The notes beneath the pieces were generated by a model, which made no database searches, was not told the DNA's origin, and saw only the letters and a program-made list of their open reading frames with translations. From positions 1-64,000 of the forward strand of contig CAYPEJ010000002.1 of assembly GCA_964409685.1 (NCBI GenBank): 64,000 bases of DNA, given 5' to 3'. Numbering within the stretch: the first letter of the stretch is position 1; each line of letters begins with the position of its first letter. The DNA is from Clostridium_AI sp964409685. Its GTDB lineage: Bacteria > Bacillota > Clostridia > Lachnospirales > Lachnospiraceae. Position numbers and translations under genes: made by a program. Shown piece after piece: positions 35,602-44,920 of the stretch.

Positions 35602-36483
35602 ATGAAAGAGTTTCAAATATTTAGTGATTCTTCTTGTGATTTACCGATAGAAATCGTGAATGAATATAACATACGTTTAGTTCCTTTTTATATAACATTT
35701 AATCAAGAAAATTATTTTAAAGAACATGAAGAGATATCCAATGAAGAGTTTTATGAAAAGTTAGCAGAGCATGTATTTCCAAAGACTTCTTTACCATCTG
35801 TTCAAGATTATATGAATGCATTCCAAGAAGCGATTGAAGATGGAAAAGATGTTCTTTGTATTTGTTTAAGTTCAAAGTTCAGTGGTTCTTATCAGTCAGC
35901 AGTAAATGCAAAGTCAATGTTAGAAGATGATTTTCCAGATGCCAATATCGTTGTCATTGATTCCATTCAAGCAACAGCAGGTCAAGGGTTAGTAGTGCTT
36001 CAAGCAGCGTATATGAAAGAAGCTGGTTTTACTTTAGAACAAGTTGTAGAAAAGGTAGAAGAATTAAAGAGTACAGCAAGAATTATGTTTACGGTAGATT
36101 CTTTAGAGTATCTACAAAAGGGCGGACGAATAGGAAAAGCAAAATCCCTTGCAGGTACAATGTTAAATCTAAAACCTATGATCGTTTTAAAAGAAGCAGA
36201 ATTAATGCCATATTCCAATGTAAGAGGTAGAAAAAAATCACTTGATAAAGCACTTGCTATGGTAGAAGAACATTTCAAGGAAACTGGTGAAAAGTTCGAA
36301 GACTATGATTTTGCAATGGCAAATGCAACAACTTTAGAAGAATGCAAAATGGTTCAAGAAAAAGTGGAAGCATTAACAGGTGCTAAAATTGCCTATCCTG
36401 TTTTCCAGATTGGGGTTACAATCGGTACTTATACAGGACCAGGCGCATTAGGTATTTGCTTTATTAAAAAGTTTGATAAATAA
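35602..36483 (+). CDS. DegV family fatty-acid-binding protein
   Basis: A 293-residue DegV protein. These bind a fatty acid and, in related Gram-positive bacteria, feed the FakA/FakB fatty-acid kinase as FakB-type carriers. IFSDSSCDLP at the start, SSKFSGSYQSA, and DSLEYLQKGGRIGKAK are characteristic. Start at 35602 follows ATGGGAGAAG; the extended -10 promoter covers the earlier in-frame ATG at 35557, which is therefore excluded. No FakA is near. A LUD-domain gene follows 43 bases later and is likely cotranscribed. Confidence 0.85.
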   Translation: MKEFQIFSDSSCDLPIEIVNEYNIRLVPFYITFNQENYFKEHEEISNEEFYEKLAEHVFPKTSLPSVQDYMNAFQEAIEDGKDVLCICLSSKFSGSYQSAVNAKSMLEDDFPDANIVVIDSIQATAGQGLVVLQAAYMKEAGFTLEQVVEKVEELKSTARIMFTVDSLEYLQKGGRIGKAKSLAGTMLNLKPMIVLKEAELMPYSNVRGRKKSLDKALAMVEEHFKETGEKFEDYDFAMANATTLEECKMVQEKVEALTGAKIAYPVFQIGVTIGTYTGPGALGICFIKKFDK

Positions 36484-36526
36484 TTTGATAAAGAATATTT
36501 TGTTAAGTTAAAGGGGATGGACAAAC

Positions 36527-37162
36527 ATGGATCCAAAGAAACAATCTTATGAAACACTTGCAAAAGGTATTATTCAAAAGTTGTCTTTACGAGCAATGGA
36601 AGGTTACTATTGCAAAGACAAAGGAGAAGCGTTAGAAAAAGTATTAAGTTTAATCGAAAAAGGTAGTTCCATTACTTGGGGTGGATCGGAAAGCATAAAG
36701 CAAGTTGGTATCTTAGATGCCATAGCTAATGGTGACTATGAACTTTTCGACCGTGCAACTGCAAAGACACCAGAAGAACAACGAGCATTTTTCGGAAAAG
36801 CAGTTACTGCGGATTATTTTCTAATGAGTACCAATGCCATTACACATGATGGTGAACTTGTAAATATTGATGGAAATGGAAATCGTGTGGCATGTCTCAT
36901 ACATGGTCCACAAAATGTCATCGTAGTTGCAGGAATGAATAAGGTGGTTAAGGACGTAGAAGCAGGGATTCAACGTTCTCATGATGAAGCAGCACCACCA
37001 AATTCAGTTCGTTTGGATCTTGATACGGGATGTCGCCAGTTTGGAAAATGTGTAGATTGTTTAAAAGAGGATTGCATGTGTTGCCATGTAGTTGTAACAA
37101 GAAAATCTCGTGTGAAAAATAGAATAAAGGTCATACTTGTTGGAGAAGAGTTAGGTTATTAG
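36527..37162 (+). CDS. LUD-domain protein (lactate utilisation-like)
   Basis: A 211-residue protein of the LutC/YkgG-like LUD family, usually linked to lactate or other organic-acid oxidation together with iron-sulfur proteins. GSSITWGGSESI (about residues 46-57), FLMSTNAIT and VVAGMNKVV are family-typical. Towards the end it carries a cysteine cluster (CRQFGKCVDCLKEDCMCC), which could bind metal. The classic LutA and LutB partners are absent here, so it is probably one of the stand-alone clostridial LUD proteins of unknown substrate. Start has AAGGGGATGG upstream. It follows the DegV gene and precedes a terminator. Confidence 0.8.
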   Translation: MDPKKQSYETLAKGIIQKLSLRAMEGYYCKDKGEALEKVLSLIEKGSSITWGGSESIKQVGILDAIANGDYELFDRATAKTPEEQRAFFGKAVTADYFLMSTNAITHDGELVNIDGNGNRVACLIHGPQNVIVVAGMNKVVKDVEAGIQRSHDEAAPPNSVRLDLDTGCRQFGKCVDCLKEDCMCCHVVVTRKSRVKNRIKVILVGEELGY

Positions 37163-37178
37163 TAGTATGAATGGAAAA

Positions 37179-37222
37179 CACCTGTATATAATTAGAATGA
37201 GGATTATATGCAGGTGATTTTT
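37179..37222 (+). terminator. Intrinsic terminator of the DegV-LUD unit
   Basis: CACCTGTATATAAT (37179-37192) pairs with ATTATATGCAGGTG (37203-37216), one G-U pair, then ATTTTTTG. Confidence 0.85.
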
Positions 37223-37263
37223 TGCAGAAAAGAACGAATTTACATTGTATCTAAATTTAGGAT

Positions 37264-37292
37264 TTTGCATTTTAAACTAAGTTTGATATAAT
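37264..37292 (+). promoter_or_regulatory. Promoter of topB
   Basis: TTTGCA (37264-37269), 17 bases, then TATAAT (37287-37292) with a TGN extension. The -10 box covers the ATG at 37291, so that codon cannot start the protein. Confidence 0.6.
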
Positions 37293-37335
37293 GAAACTAC
37301 TTAATTTTACAGAGAAGGAAGTTGGAATCTATTTC

Positions 37336-39501
37336 ATGTCGAAGAAATTAATTATCGCAGAGAAACCATCTGTAGCAAAGAACATTGCGGATGCAGTAGG
37401 TGCAAAGCAAAGAGGAAATGGCTATATTGAGGGTGAACATTATGTAATAACATGGGCATTTGGACATTTATTACAGCTTTATGATGCAAAAGATTACGAT
37501 CCAGAGATGAAAAGCTGGAGATTGGAGAAGTTTCCATTTATTCCACAAGAGTATAAATATAAAATAAAATCAGATAGTAAAGATAAATCAAAGCCAGATG
37601 TAGGTGCAAAAAATCAAATTGAACTGATCAAAAAGTTAATTGCCAGAGATGATATAAGTGGAGTTGTTTCTGCAACGGATGATGACCGAGAAGGTCAGGT
37701 TATCTCCGATGAGATTTTAATGTACTTAGATGTTCAAAAGCCTACAGAACGTTTGTTATTGAATGAATGGACTGCGGACGAAGTAAAAAAGGGTCTTGGC
37801 AATCTTAGAATGAATAGTGAGATGCAATCATTACAAGATGCAGGGATGGGAAGACAATTAGCAGATTGGTTAATTGGAATTAATCTTACCAGTGTGGCAA
37901 CTGTAAAATACCGTGCAGATGATAATATTAAGATGCTGAATGTAGGTCGTGTTTTACTTCCAACGTTAAAAATTATTTATGACCGTGATAAAGAAATCGA
38001 AAAATTCAAGTCTTCAAAATACTATAAGTTACTTGCACAGTTTCAGACAGCTGAAAATGTAGTATTTGAAGGCTTATACTATGAAAAAGAAAATGAGAAG
38101 TTTGATGAAAAGGCTTATTTAGATGGATTATGTGCAAACTTAGCAGGAAAGAATGCTGTGATTCTTTCGAAAAAGGTAGAGAAGAAGAAAGAGTACCCAC
38201 CATTTTTATTCAATCTCTCGAATTTACAAGGGTTTGTTACAAGTAAATTTAAAGGTTGGACATCGGACAAGGTATTAAAAGTTGCACAGTCTTTGTATGA
38301 AAAGAAATTTATCACATATCCAAGAACAGCCAGTATGGCGTTGGATGAAAGTATTATTGATAAGACGAGAAAAGCGTTAGAAGTACATCGTAATCTTTCA
38401 CCACTAGTTGATGCGATTAAGTTTCATACATCAAAACGTGTCTTTGATAGTAAGAAGGTAGAAAGCCACTCGGCGATTATTCCCACATATATGGTGCCAA
38501 AGACATTGTCAGCAGATGAAAAAGTTGTATATGAAGCAATTCGTAATCGTTTCCTTGCACAGTTTATGCCAGTTGCTGAATCAGAAGAAACAACATTAGA
38601 GATTAAGGTTCAAGATGATACGATTCCAGGAATCTTTATTACAAAAGGGAAAGTGTTGTTAGTAGAGGGCTGGAAGAAAGTTGAGAAGGTTGAAACGAAG
38701 GAGAATATATTACCTCAAGTAGAAGAAAAACAAGAATTAACTGTGAAGTCAGACAACGTATCCGAGGTTGTCCGTAAACCGCCGAAAGCCCATACAGAGA
38801 AGACATTGCTTCGTGTTATGGAGACTTGTGGTAAGAGTATGGAAAGCGAGGATTCGGAGGAAATGATGACAGCGATTCTAAGTGGATTCAGTATCGGAAC
38901 ACCAGCTACTCGTGCGGAAACCATTAAGAAGTTAAAAGACGTTGGGTATATTAAGACAAAAGGAAAAAGTCTAGTATGTACAGAACTGGGACGTATGATG
39001 GTGGAGACATTTCCAGTAAAAGAGTTAATTGACTTAGAGTATACAGGACGTTTGGAAAAGACGTTATCGGATATTGAGAAGAAGAAGTATACCAAGTCTG
39101 ATTTCATGAATTTGATTACTGAATTTGTTCGTAAGTCCGTAGAAGATATCAAAAATGATGCCAAGTTTGGTGCAAGAAGTACAGCGCCAGAGGGAGCAAA
39201 TGTTGTTGGTGTCTGTCCAGAGTGCGGGAGTCCAGTTGTGGAAAGTGCAAAAGCATTTGGATGTAGCAACTGGAGAAATGGTTGTAAGTTCACGATTTGG
39301 AAGGATGACCGTTATATTCAATCATTTGGGAAAAAAGTATCCGAACAGATGGTGAGGATTCTGCTAGAAGGTGGTCGAGTTGGTTTCCATGGTTGTGTAA
39401 GTAAAAGTGGGAATAAGTTTTCGGCATACTTCTATTATAAAAAGGATGAGAAGACGGGAAGATATAATTGGAGTATGGAGTTTATTGATACGGGAAGGTA
39501 A
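37336..39501 (+). CDS. topB: DNA topoisomerase III
   Basis: A 721-residue type IA topoisomerase that passes single strands and resolves replication and recombination intermediates. The TOPRIM start KLIIAEKPSVAKNIA and the metal site ATDDDREGQ are present, the catalytic tyrosine is Y328 in FITYPRTAS, and a C-terminal zinc-ribbon-like motif (CPECG, then C...C) is found near residue 635-660. Length fits TopB. The start at 37336 is chosen because the promoter -10 overlaps the earlier in-frame ATG. The Shine-Dalgarno (GGAA, 11 bases away) is weak. Single gene. Confidence 0.93.
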   Translation: MSKKLIIAEKPSVAKNIADAVGAKQRGNGYIEGEHYVITWAFGHLLQLYDAKDYDPEMKSWRLEKFPFIPQEYKYKIKSDSKDKSKPDVGAKNQIELIKKLIARDDISGVVSATDDDREGQVISDEILMYLDVQKPTERLLLNEWTADEVKKGLGNLRMNSEMQSLQDAGMGRQLADWLIGINLTSVATVKYRADDNIKMLNVGRVLLPTLKIIYDRDKEIEKFKSSKYYKLLAQFQTAENVVFEGLYYEKENEKFDEKAYLDGLCANLAGKNAVILSKKVEKKKEYPPFLFNLSNLQGFVTSKFKGWTSDKVLKVAQSLYEKKFITYPRTASMALDESIIDKTRKALEVHRNLSPLVDAIKFHTSKRVFDSKKVESHSAIIPTYMVPKTLSADEKVVYEAIRNRFLAQFMPVAESEETTLEIKVQDDTIPGIFITKGKVLLVEGWKKVEKVETKENILPQVEEKQELTVKSDNVSEVVRKPPKAHTEKTLLRVMETCGKSMESEDSEEMMTAILSGFSIGTPATRAETIKKLKDVGYIKTKGKSLVCTELGRMMVETFPVKELIDLEYTGRLEKTLSDIEKKKYTKSDFMNLITEFVRKSVEDIKNDAKFGARSTAPEGANVVGVCPECGSPVVESAKAFGCSNWRNGCKFTIWKDDRYIQSFGKKVSEQMVRILLEGGRVGFHGCVSKSGNKFSAYFYYKKDEKTGRYNWSMEFIDTGR

Positions 39502-39506
39502 AGAAG

Positions 39507-39544
39507 GCTGCCACATGAAGGAATTCGTGTGGCAGCTTTGTTTG
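39507..39544 (+). terminator. Intrinsic terminator of topB
   Basis: GCTGCCACATGAA (39507-39519) pairs with TTCGTGTGGCAGC (39524-39536), four-base loop GGAA, then TTTGTTT. Confidence 0.8.
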
Positions 39545-39681
39545 GATATGAGATTTCTGTGATTAAAATAAAATAAGAATGGATTTTATTGTATGCTTTC
39601 ACTTTATTTTAATTTAATTAATTCTCATAAAGATATTGTCGATATATAATTGAAAAGAATTGAGGAGAGGGGTATGTAATA

Positions 39682-41577
39682 TTGCATGATATTTATAACG
39701 CAGAAGTACATATTGAATTAGACAAGATAGAAGAATTACTTCAAAAGAATTCAGATAAAAAGATTATTTGTTTTGGAGGAGGAACAGCAGCATCCATATT
39801 AATGAAACGTATCCTTTATCAATATAATGTTAGATGCTTTCTTGACAATGATAAAAAATTGCAAGGAAGTTTTCTTATGGGAAAGGAAATCTGTTCTCCT
39901 GAGTTGGTAAAGGAAATGGAGAAGGGTACTTTTATCATACTTATTTTAAGCAAACATTATGAGGTAATTGGAAAACAACTTTCAGGTTATGGTTTACAGG
40001 AAGGAAAAGATTATTTTAATATTTATCATCAATTTCGAGATTATTTCTACATTATGAAATTTGATGGAATGGGACAAAAGTTTCTATCCTTTGTAGAGCG
40101 AATTCCAAGGGATATGATGCAGCAGATTCCATGCAAATATGATAAAAAGATAGGTATTATTTGTAACGGCACTATGGAAAAGAATGTGTTATGGTATGCA
40201 TTAGGGCAGTATTTAATCTTAAGATATCGAGGATATGACCCAACGTTAATTGTAGATAATATGGGAAATCATGATGATTACATTTATTTTAGCAATTATA
40301 GAGAAATTATTACCAAGTACCTAGACTATGCACTCAATTTTATGAAACAGCATTTTGGCGAAATGAAAGTACTGTATATTGATTCAAATAAAAAAGCCCC
40401 ATTAGATAGGGAAGATGAAGCGTATATAGAAAAAATTAATACACATTCATTAAGATGGTTAGATTCCAGATATGATGAAAATTTTATCGACGGAAATGAA
40501 CAGAGAGAAGAAATCTCGAGGGATATTATTGAGAATAACCTGATGAGTGCAAAAGCATTTTTTGAAGAGAATCATTTTGATGTGGTTACTATTTATACAG
40601 GGATTCATAAACATAGAGCAATTTATCTAAGGATTGGAAAGTTATACAATATTCGTGTCTCTACTTACGATGGAAATACAGGCGATTTAATGCTTATTGA
40701 AACAGATGGAATTGGTTCTCATTCCTATGATATACGACGTATTTTTGAGGAGCATATGTTTACAGATAGTGAAGTAGAAGAGATTATCAAACTAGGACAG
40801 CTTGGTTTTGAAACACGTATTAATAGTACAGCAAAAGATGGTAACTATAATTATCAGCTTGTTGGAGAGGATGAAGAATTAGAGAAAGCTTATGATATCA
40901 TCATGCCATTAAATATTTTTTGGGATGCCGCAGCACTTTTTGTTGATAATGTATTTACGGATTATGTTGAGTGGATTAATAAAACTTTGCTTTACATTAT
41001 GAAACATACAGATGCCAGTGTAATGGTTCGTGAACATCCAGCACAGAATGCATTACCAAGTTATAAATATGATAATTTAGCCAGTAAAATAGCATTATTA
41101 GAAGAATATCCAGAGCGTATTTATTTCTGTAAAGCTGAGCAGAAGTTGAATACCTATCAGTACCTAAGAAGGTGCAAATTAGTATTACCATATACTTCAA
41201 CCATTGGATTAGAATCGGTTATTATGGGAGTGCCGATCGTGACACATACCACGGTGTATTATAAAGACTTTAGTTTTGGACATGCAGCATTATCAGAAGA
41301 GAACTATTATAGTATGATCCAGTCTGCTTTAGATGGAAATATGGTTGTTACAAGAGAGCAAAAACGAGATGCATTAATGGCATTGTATTGTCAATTGAAA
41401 CACTATATCAGAATGCCATTTACGGAAGCAAATGATAAATGGATGGATTCTACTATAGAAGAAGTAAATCAGTCACATGGTGTAGACGAAATTGTAGATG
41501 TTATTGCGAATAACATTCCAGTTATTTATAATAATATAAAGAAAAAATTTGAACGTATGCAGGAGAAAAATGAATAA
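39682..41577 (+). CDS. Two-domain glycosyltransferase-like protein heading the legionaminic acid operon
   Basis: A 631-residue cytosolic protein. Residues about 20-115 look like a small Rossmann domain (KKIICFGGGTAASILM, FLDNDKK) of the kind attached to nucleotide-sugar-using enzymes. The C-terminal half resembles GT-B capsule-synthesis-type transferases (VREHPAQN, then PYTSTIGLESVIMGVPIVTHT, a typical sugar-nucleotide-binding run). It is first in a long operon for an activated nonulosonic acid, so it may be the transferase that uses it, or a transferase of the same glycan. It starts at TTG, nine bases after GAGAGGGG; the only nearby ATG reads straight into a stop. Not a Maf/PseE protein by its motifs. 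Exact family not recognised. Confidence 0.65.
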   Translation: MHDIYNAEVHIELDKIEELLQKNSDKKIICFGGGTAASILMKRILYQYNVRCFLDNDKKLQGSFLMGKEICSPELVKEMEKGTFIILILSKHYEVIGKQLSGYGLQEGKDYFNIYHQFRDYFYIMKFDGMGQKFLSFVERIPRDMMQQIPCKYDKKIGIICNGTMEKNVLWYALGQYLILRYRGYDPTLIVDNMGNHDDYIYFSNYREIITKYLDYALNFMKQHFGEMKVLYIDSNKKAPLDREDEAYIEKINTHSLRWLDSRYDENFIDGNEQREEISRDIIENNLMSAKAFFEENHFDVVTIYTGIHKHRAIYLRIGKLYNIRVSTYDGNTGDLMLIETDGIGSHSYDIRRIFEEHMFTDSEVEEIIKLGQLGFETRINSTAKDGNYNYQLVGEDEELEKAYDIIMPLNIFWDAAALFVDNVFTDYVEWINKTLLYIMKHTDASVMVREHPAQNALPSYKYDNLASKIALLEEYPERIYFCKAEQKLNTYQYLRRCKLVLPYTSTIGLESVIMGVPIVTHTTVYYKDFSFGHAALSEENYYSMIQSALDGNMVVTREQKRDALMALYCQLKHYIRMPFTEANDKWMDSTIEEVNQSHGVDEIVDVIANNIPVIYNNIKKKFERMQEKNE

Positions 41578-41604
41578 ATGCATAGGTTCGACTGGAGGAT
41601 ATAC

Positions 41605-42582
41605 ATGAAAAAAGTATTGGTTACAGGAGCAGATGGATTTATAGGAAGCCATCTGACGGAAGAATTAGTCAAAAAAGGTTATGAAGTAAAAGCATTTGTT
41701 TTTTATAATTCCTTTAATACATGGGGATGGTTGGATACACTTTCCGATGATATTATGAAACATGTAGAGATATTCCAAGGAGATGTAAGAGATCCAAATG
41801 GAGTGAAGCAGGCTATGAAGGGATGCGAAGCAGTATTTCATCTAGCAGCATTAATAGCCATTCCATTCAGTTATCATTCACCAGATACATATGTAGATAC
41901 AAATATAAAAGGGACATTGAATGTATTACAAGCTGCTAGGGAATATGGTATCAGAGTGTTAGTAACATCCACATCGGAAGTGTACGGAACAGCACAATAT
42001 GTACCAATTGATGAAAAACATCCTTTCCAAGGGCAATCCCCTTACTCTGCGACGAAAATAGGAGCAGATCGTTTGGCAGAATCCTTTTACCGCTCATTTG
42101 ATTTACCAGTTACCATAGTAAGACCTTTTAATACATATGGACCAAGACAGTCTGCAAGAGCAGTAATCCCAACCATCATATTACAATTATTAGCTGGAAA
42201 ATCTGAGATTAAACTAGGTTCTTTAACACCAACAAGAGATTTTAACTATGTAAAAGATACCGCACATGGATTTATTGCTATGTATGAATCGGAGCGTACC
42301 ATAGGGCAAGAAATTAATATTGCAACACAACATGAAATTTCCATTGGACAACTAGCGGAAGAGTTAATTAGACAAATAAAGCCAGACGTAAAAATTATAT
42401 GTGATGAACAGCGTCTACGCCCAGAAAAGAGCGAAGTAAATCGCTTATTAGGATGTAATCAGAAAATTATGGAGTTAACGGATTGGAAGCCACAATATAC
42501 ATTTGAGCAAGGTTTAGCAGAGACGATTGAGTTCTTAAAAAATAATATGGAAAAATATAAAGTTGACATTTACAATCTGTAA
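41605..42582 (+). CDS. legB: UDP-/GDP-sugar 4,6-dehydratase of the LegB type
   Basis: A 325-residue extended short-chain dehydrogenase/reductase. GADGFIGSH at 8-16 binds NAD, TSTSEVYGTA and YSATK give the Ser/Tyr-Lys catalytic set. In Campylobacter legionaminic acid synthesis LegB makes the 4-keto-6-deoxy sugar that LegC then aminates; the next gene is exactly such an aminotransferase. Start at 41605 follows TGGAGGATATAC; an ATG 27 bases upstream lacks a site. First biosynthetic enzyme of the operon. Confidence 0.85.
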   Translation: MKKVLVTGADGFIGSHLTEELVKKGYEVKAFVFYNSFNTWGWLDTLSDDIMKHVEIFQGDVRDPNGVKQAMKGCEAVFHLAALIAIPFSYHSPDTYVDTNIKGTLNVLQAAREYGIRVLVTSTSEVYGTAQYVPIDEKHPFQGQSPYSATKIGADRLAESFYRSFDLPVTIVRPFNTYGPRQSARAVIPTIILQLLAGKSEIKLGSLTPTRDFNYVKDTAHGFIAMYESERTIGQEINIATQHEISIGQLAEELIRQIKPDVKIICDEQRLRPEKSEVNRLLGCNQKIMELTDWKPQYTFEQGLAETIEFLKNNMEKYKVDIYNL

Positions 42583-42655
42583 TCTCAATTCTTATCGAGA
42601 TGCTCATAGAATAAATAGGTTAGTAAGATAAAATAAATCGTATGGAGGGGAGAAT

Positions 42656-43822
42656 ATGGATTCAGAATTTATACCATTAAGCGTGCCAAACTTACGAGGA
42701 AATGAGCTTGCGTATGCAACAAAAGCAATTGAATCAGAATGGGTTTCCACAGCAGGTCCTTATGTAGAGCAATTTGAACATAATATTGCAGATTATGTTC
42801 ATGCGAAGGGAGCAGTTGCTTGTCAGAATGGAACATCTGGCTTGCATGTGGCACTTATGCTGGCAGGTGTAACGAACGAAGATGAAGTAATTGTACCAGC
42901 ATTAACTTTTATTGCTGCAGTGAATCCAGTTAAGTATATAGGTGCAGAACCAATTTTTATGGATTGTGATGACTCGTTATGTCTAGATCCAGTTTCTTTA
43001 AGAAGATTTTGTGAAGAAGAATGTAACTTTGATGGGGAAAGCTTATACAGTAAGAAAACGAATAAGCATGTAAAAGCTGTTGTAGTAGTACATGTTTTTG
43101 GAAATATGGCAGATATGGAGGCAATTAATGAGATTGCTACAACCTATAAATTGAAAGTGATAGAGGATGCGACGGAAGCCATTGGAACTTATTATACAGA
43201 GGGCAGATACAAAGGAGCCTTTGCAGGAACGATAGGAGATATTGGTGTTTATTCTTTTAATGGAAATAAGATTATGACTACTGGAGGCGGAGGAATGATC
43301 GTCTCCAACAATGAAGAACTGTTAAAAAGAGCAAAACATCTTACCACTCAGGCAAAGAGTGATGAATTGTATTACCTGCATGATGAAGTTGGTTACAATT
43401 ACCGTATGACAAATCTTCAGGCAGCTTTAGGAGTAGCACAATTAGAGCAGTTAGAACATTTTATAGCAGTAAAACAGGAAAACTTTGAAGAATACGTGAA
43501 ACGGGTGGCAAAGATAGATGGGCTTACAATGCTTCCAGTGAGACAGGGAATTCGAAGCAACCATTGGTTTTATGCACTATATTGTGATGGAGATAAGTTT
43601 GATAGAGATGGTATCATAAAACATTTATCTGTACATAAAATTCAATCCAGACCGATCTGGGGATTAATCAATGAGCAGAAACCATACCAGAGTGCAAGAG
43701 CTTATCAGGTGAAGAATGCATATGTATATTGTCAGCATGTTGTAAATATACCTTGCAGTACGAACTTAACAAGGGAAAATGTGAACCGAGTAATGGATGT
43801 TATTGAAGCCTATACAAAGTGA
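42656..43822 (+). CDS. legC: LegC-type PLP aminotransferase
   Basis: A 388-residue DegT/DnrJ/EryC1-family aminotransferase that should place an amino group at C4 of the LegB product. Seen: NGTSGLHVALMLAG, EDATEAIG, and the Schiff-base lysine K205 in NGNKIMTTGGGG. It follows legB by 73 bases and has GGAGGGGA before the ATG. The 4-amino sugar must next be N-acetylated (LegH); no such gene is on this strand, but a NeuD/PglD-like acetyltransferase is encoded at 49884-50525 on the other strand. Confidence 0.85.
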   Translation: MDSEFIPLSVPNLRGNELAYATKAIESEWVSTAGPYVEQFEHNIADYVHAKGAVACQNGTSGLHVALMLAGVTNEDEVIVPALTFIAAVNPVKYIGAEPIFMDCDDSLCLDPVSLRRFCEEECNFDGESLYSKKTNKHVKAVVVVHVFGNMADMEAINEIATTYKLKVIEDATEAIGTYYTEGRYKGAFAGTIGDIGVYSFNGNKIMTTGGGGMIVSNNEELLKRAKHLTTQAKSDELYYLHDEVGYNYRMTNLQAALGVAQLEQLEHFIAVKQENFEEYVKRVAKIDGLTMLPVRQGIRSNHWFYALYCDGDKFDRDGIIKHLSVHKIQSRPIWGLINEQKPYQSARAYQVKNAYVYCQHVVNIPCSTNLTRENVNRVMDVIEAYTK

Positions 43823-43849
43823 TAGCTTTAGATAAGAATGAGGTACGGA

Positions 43850-44896
43850 ATGAATATTGAACAGATGTTGATTCAAGAAAATGAATCTGTACTGCATGCC
43901 ATGGAATTATTAGATGCAATTGCAACTAAGGTACTATTTGTAGAAAAAGATAGAAAACTAGTGGCAGCATTAACAGATGGAGATATAAGAAGATGGATTT
44001 TATCCAAAGGGGATTTAGAAGCAGAAGTATGTAAGGTCGCAAATTATAAGCCAAAATTTCTACGTGATACAAACGAGAAAGAAGCAGTTCATTTTATGAG
44101 AAAAAATTCCATCGAAGCAGTTCCAATACTAGATGACTTTGGAAGAATTGTAAATGTAATATGCTGGGATGGAAAGAATTCTGCTGTAAATAGAGAAAAA
44201 ATTCAATTACCAGTAGTGATTATGGCAGGGGGAAAGGGAAAACGTTTATATCCTTATACTAAGATTTTGCCAAAGCCCTTGATTCCTGTTGGAGAAATCC
44301 CAATTGCAGAGCATATTATTAACCGATTTTTTGAATGTGGATGTAACGAGTTTTATCTTATATTAAATCATAAAAAAAATATGATAAAAGCCTATTTCAA
44401 TGAAATTGAGAAGGACTATCAAGTGAATTATGTGGATGAAAATATTCCACTTGGTACAGGCGGTGGTTTGTCATTATTAAAAGGAAAGATTCACGAGACT
44501 TTTATTTTGACAAACTGCGATATTTTAATTCAAGAAGAATTTGCTAAGATTTATAAGCTTCATAAGGAGGAACACCATATGATAACGATGGTGTGTTCTT
44601 TGAAAAATTTCCAAATTCCATATGGGGTCATTGAGATTGGAAAATCAGGTGAGATTGAGAGCATGAGTGAGAAGCCAAATCTTTCATTTTTTACGAATAC
44701 AGGATGCTATATTGTAGAACCAGAAGTCATTGAACAGATGGAGGAAAATAAGGAAATTGGTTTTCCAGATGTAATTGAACAAGCAAAACAGCAGGGAATG
44801 AAAGTTGGTGTTTATCCAATTGGTGAAAATGCATGGCTGGATATGGGACAGCTGGATGAACTGGAAAATATGAAACACGCTTTAGAGTTAGAATAA
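43850..44896 (+). CDS. ptmE: CBS-domain nucleotidyltransferase of the PtmE type
   Basis: A 348-residue protein with two N-terminal CBS motifs (about residues 1-115) and a C-terminal sugar-phosphate nucleotidyltransferase (PVVIMAGGKGKRLYPYTKILPKPLIP, shown in Campylobacter PtmE to be a glucosamine-1-phosphate guanylyltransferase). In that pathway the precursor of legionaminic acid is GDP-linked, not UDP-linked, so this gene argues for the GDP route here. The CBS part may sense adenine nucleotides. Start at 43850 follows GAGG six bases upstream; the ATG at 43838 is less well placed. Confidence 0.8.
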   Translation: MNIEQMLIQENESVLHAMELLDAIATKVLFVEKDRKLVAALTDGDIRRWILSKGDLEAEVCKVANYKPKFLRDTNEKEAVHFMRKNSIEAVPILDDFGRIVNVICWDGKNSAVNREKIQLPVVIMAGGKGKRLYPYTKILPKPLIPVGEIPIAEHIINRFFECGCNEFYLILNHKKNMIKAYFNEIEKDYQVNYVDENIPLGTGGGLSLLKGKIHETFILTNCDILIQEEFAKIYKLHKEEHHMITMVCSLKNFQIPYGVIEIGKSGEIESMSEKPNLSFFTNTGCYIVEPEVIEQMEENKEIGFPDVIEQAKQQGMKVGVYPIGENAWLDMGQLDELENMKHALELE

Positions 44897-44920
44897 GCGC
44901 TGAAATATGTGAGGAGTAGG

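Noticed and set aside
36527..37162. Complete lactate utilisation (lutABC) operon
   Set aside because: Only one LUD protein is present; neighbouring genes are DegV and topB with a terminator between.
38715..39293. Minus-strand open frame of 192 codons inside topB
   Set aside because: Long by chance only; topB continues through it in the correct frame to its C-terminal zinc motif.
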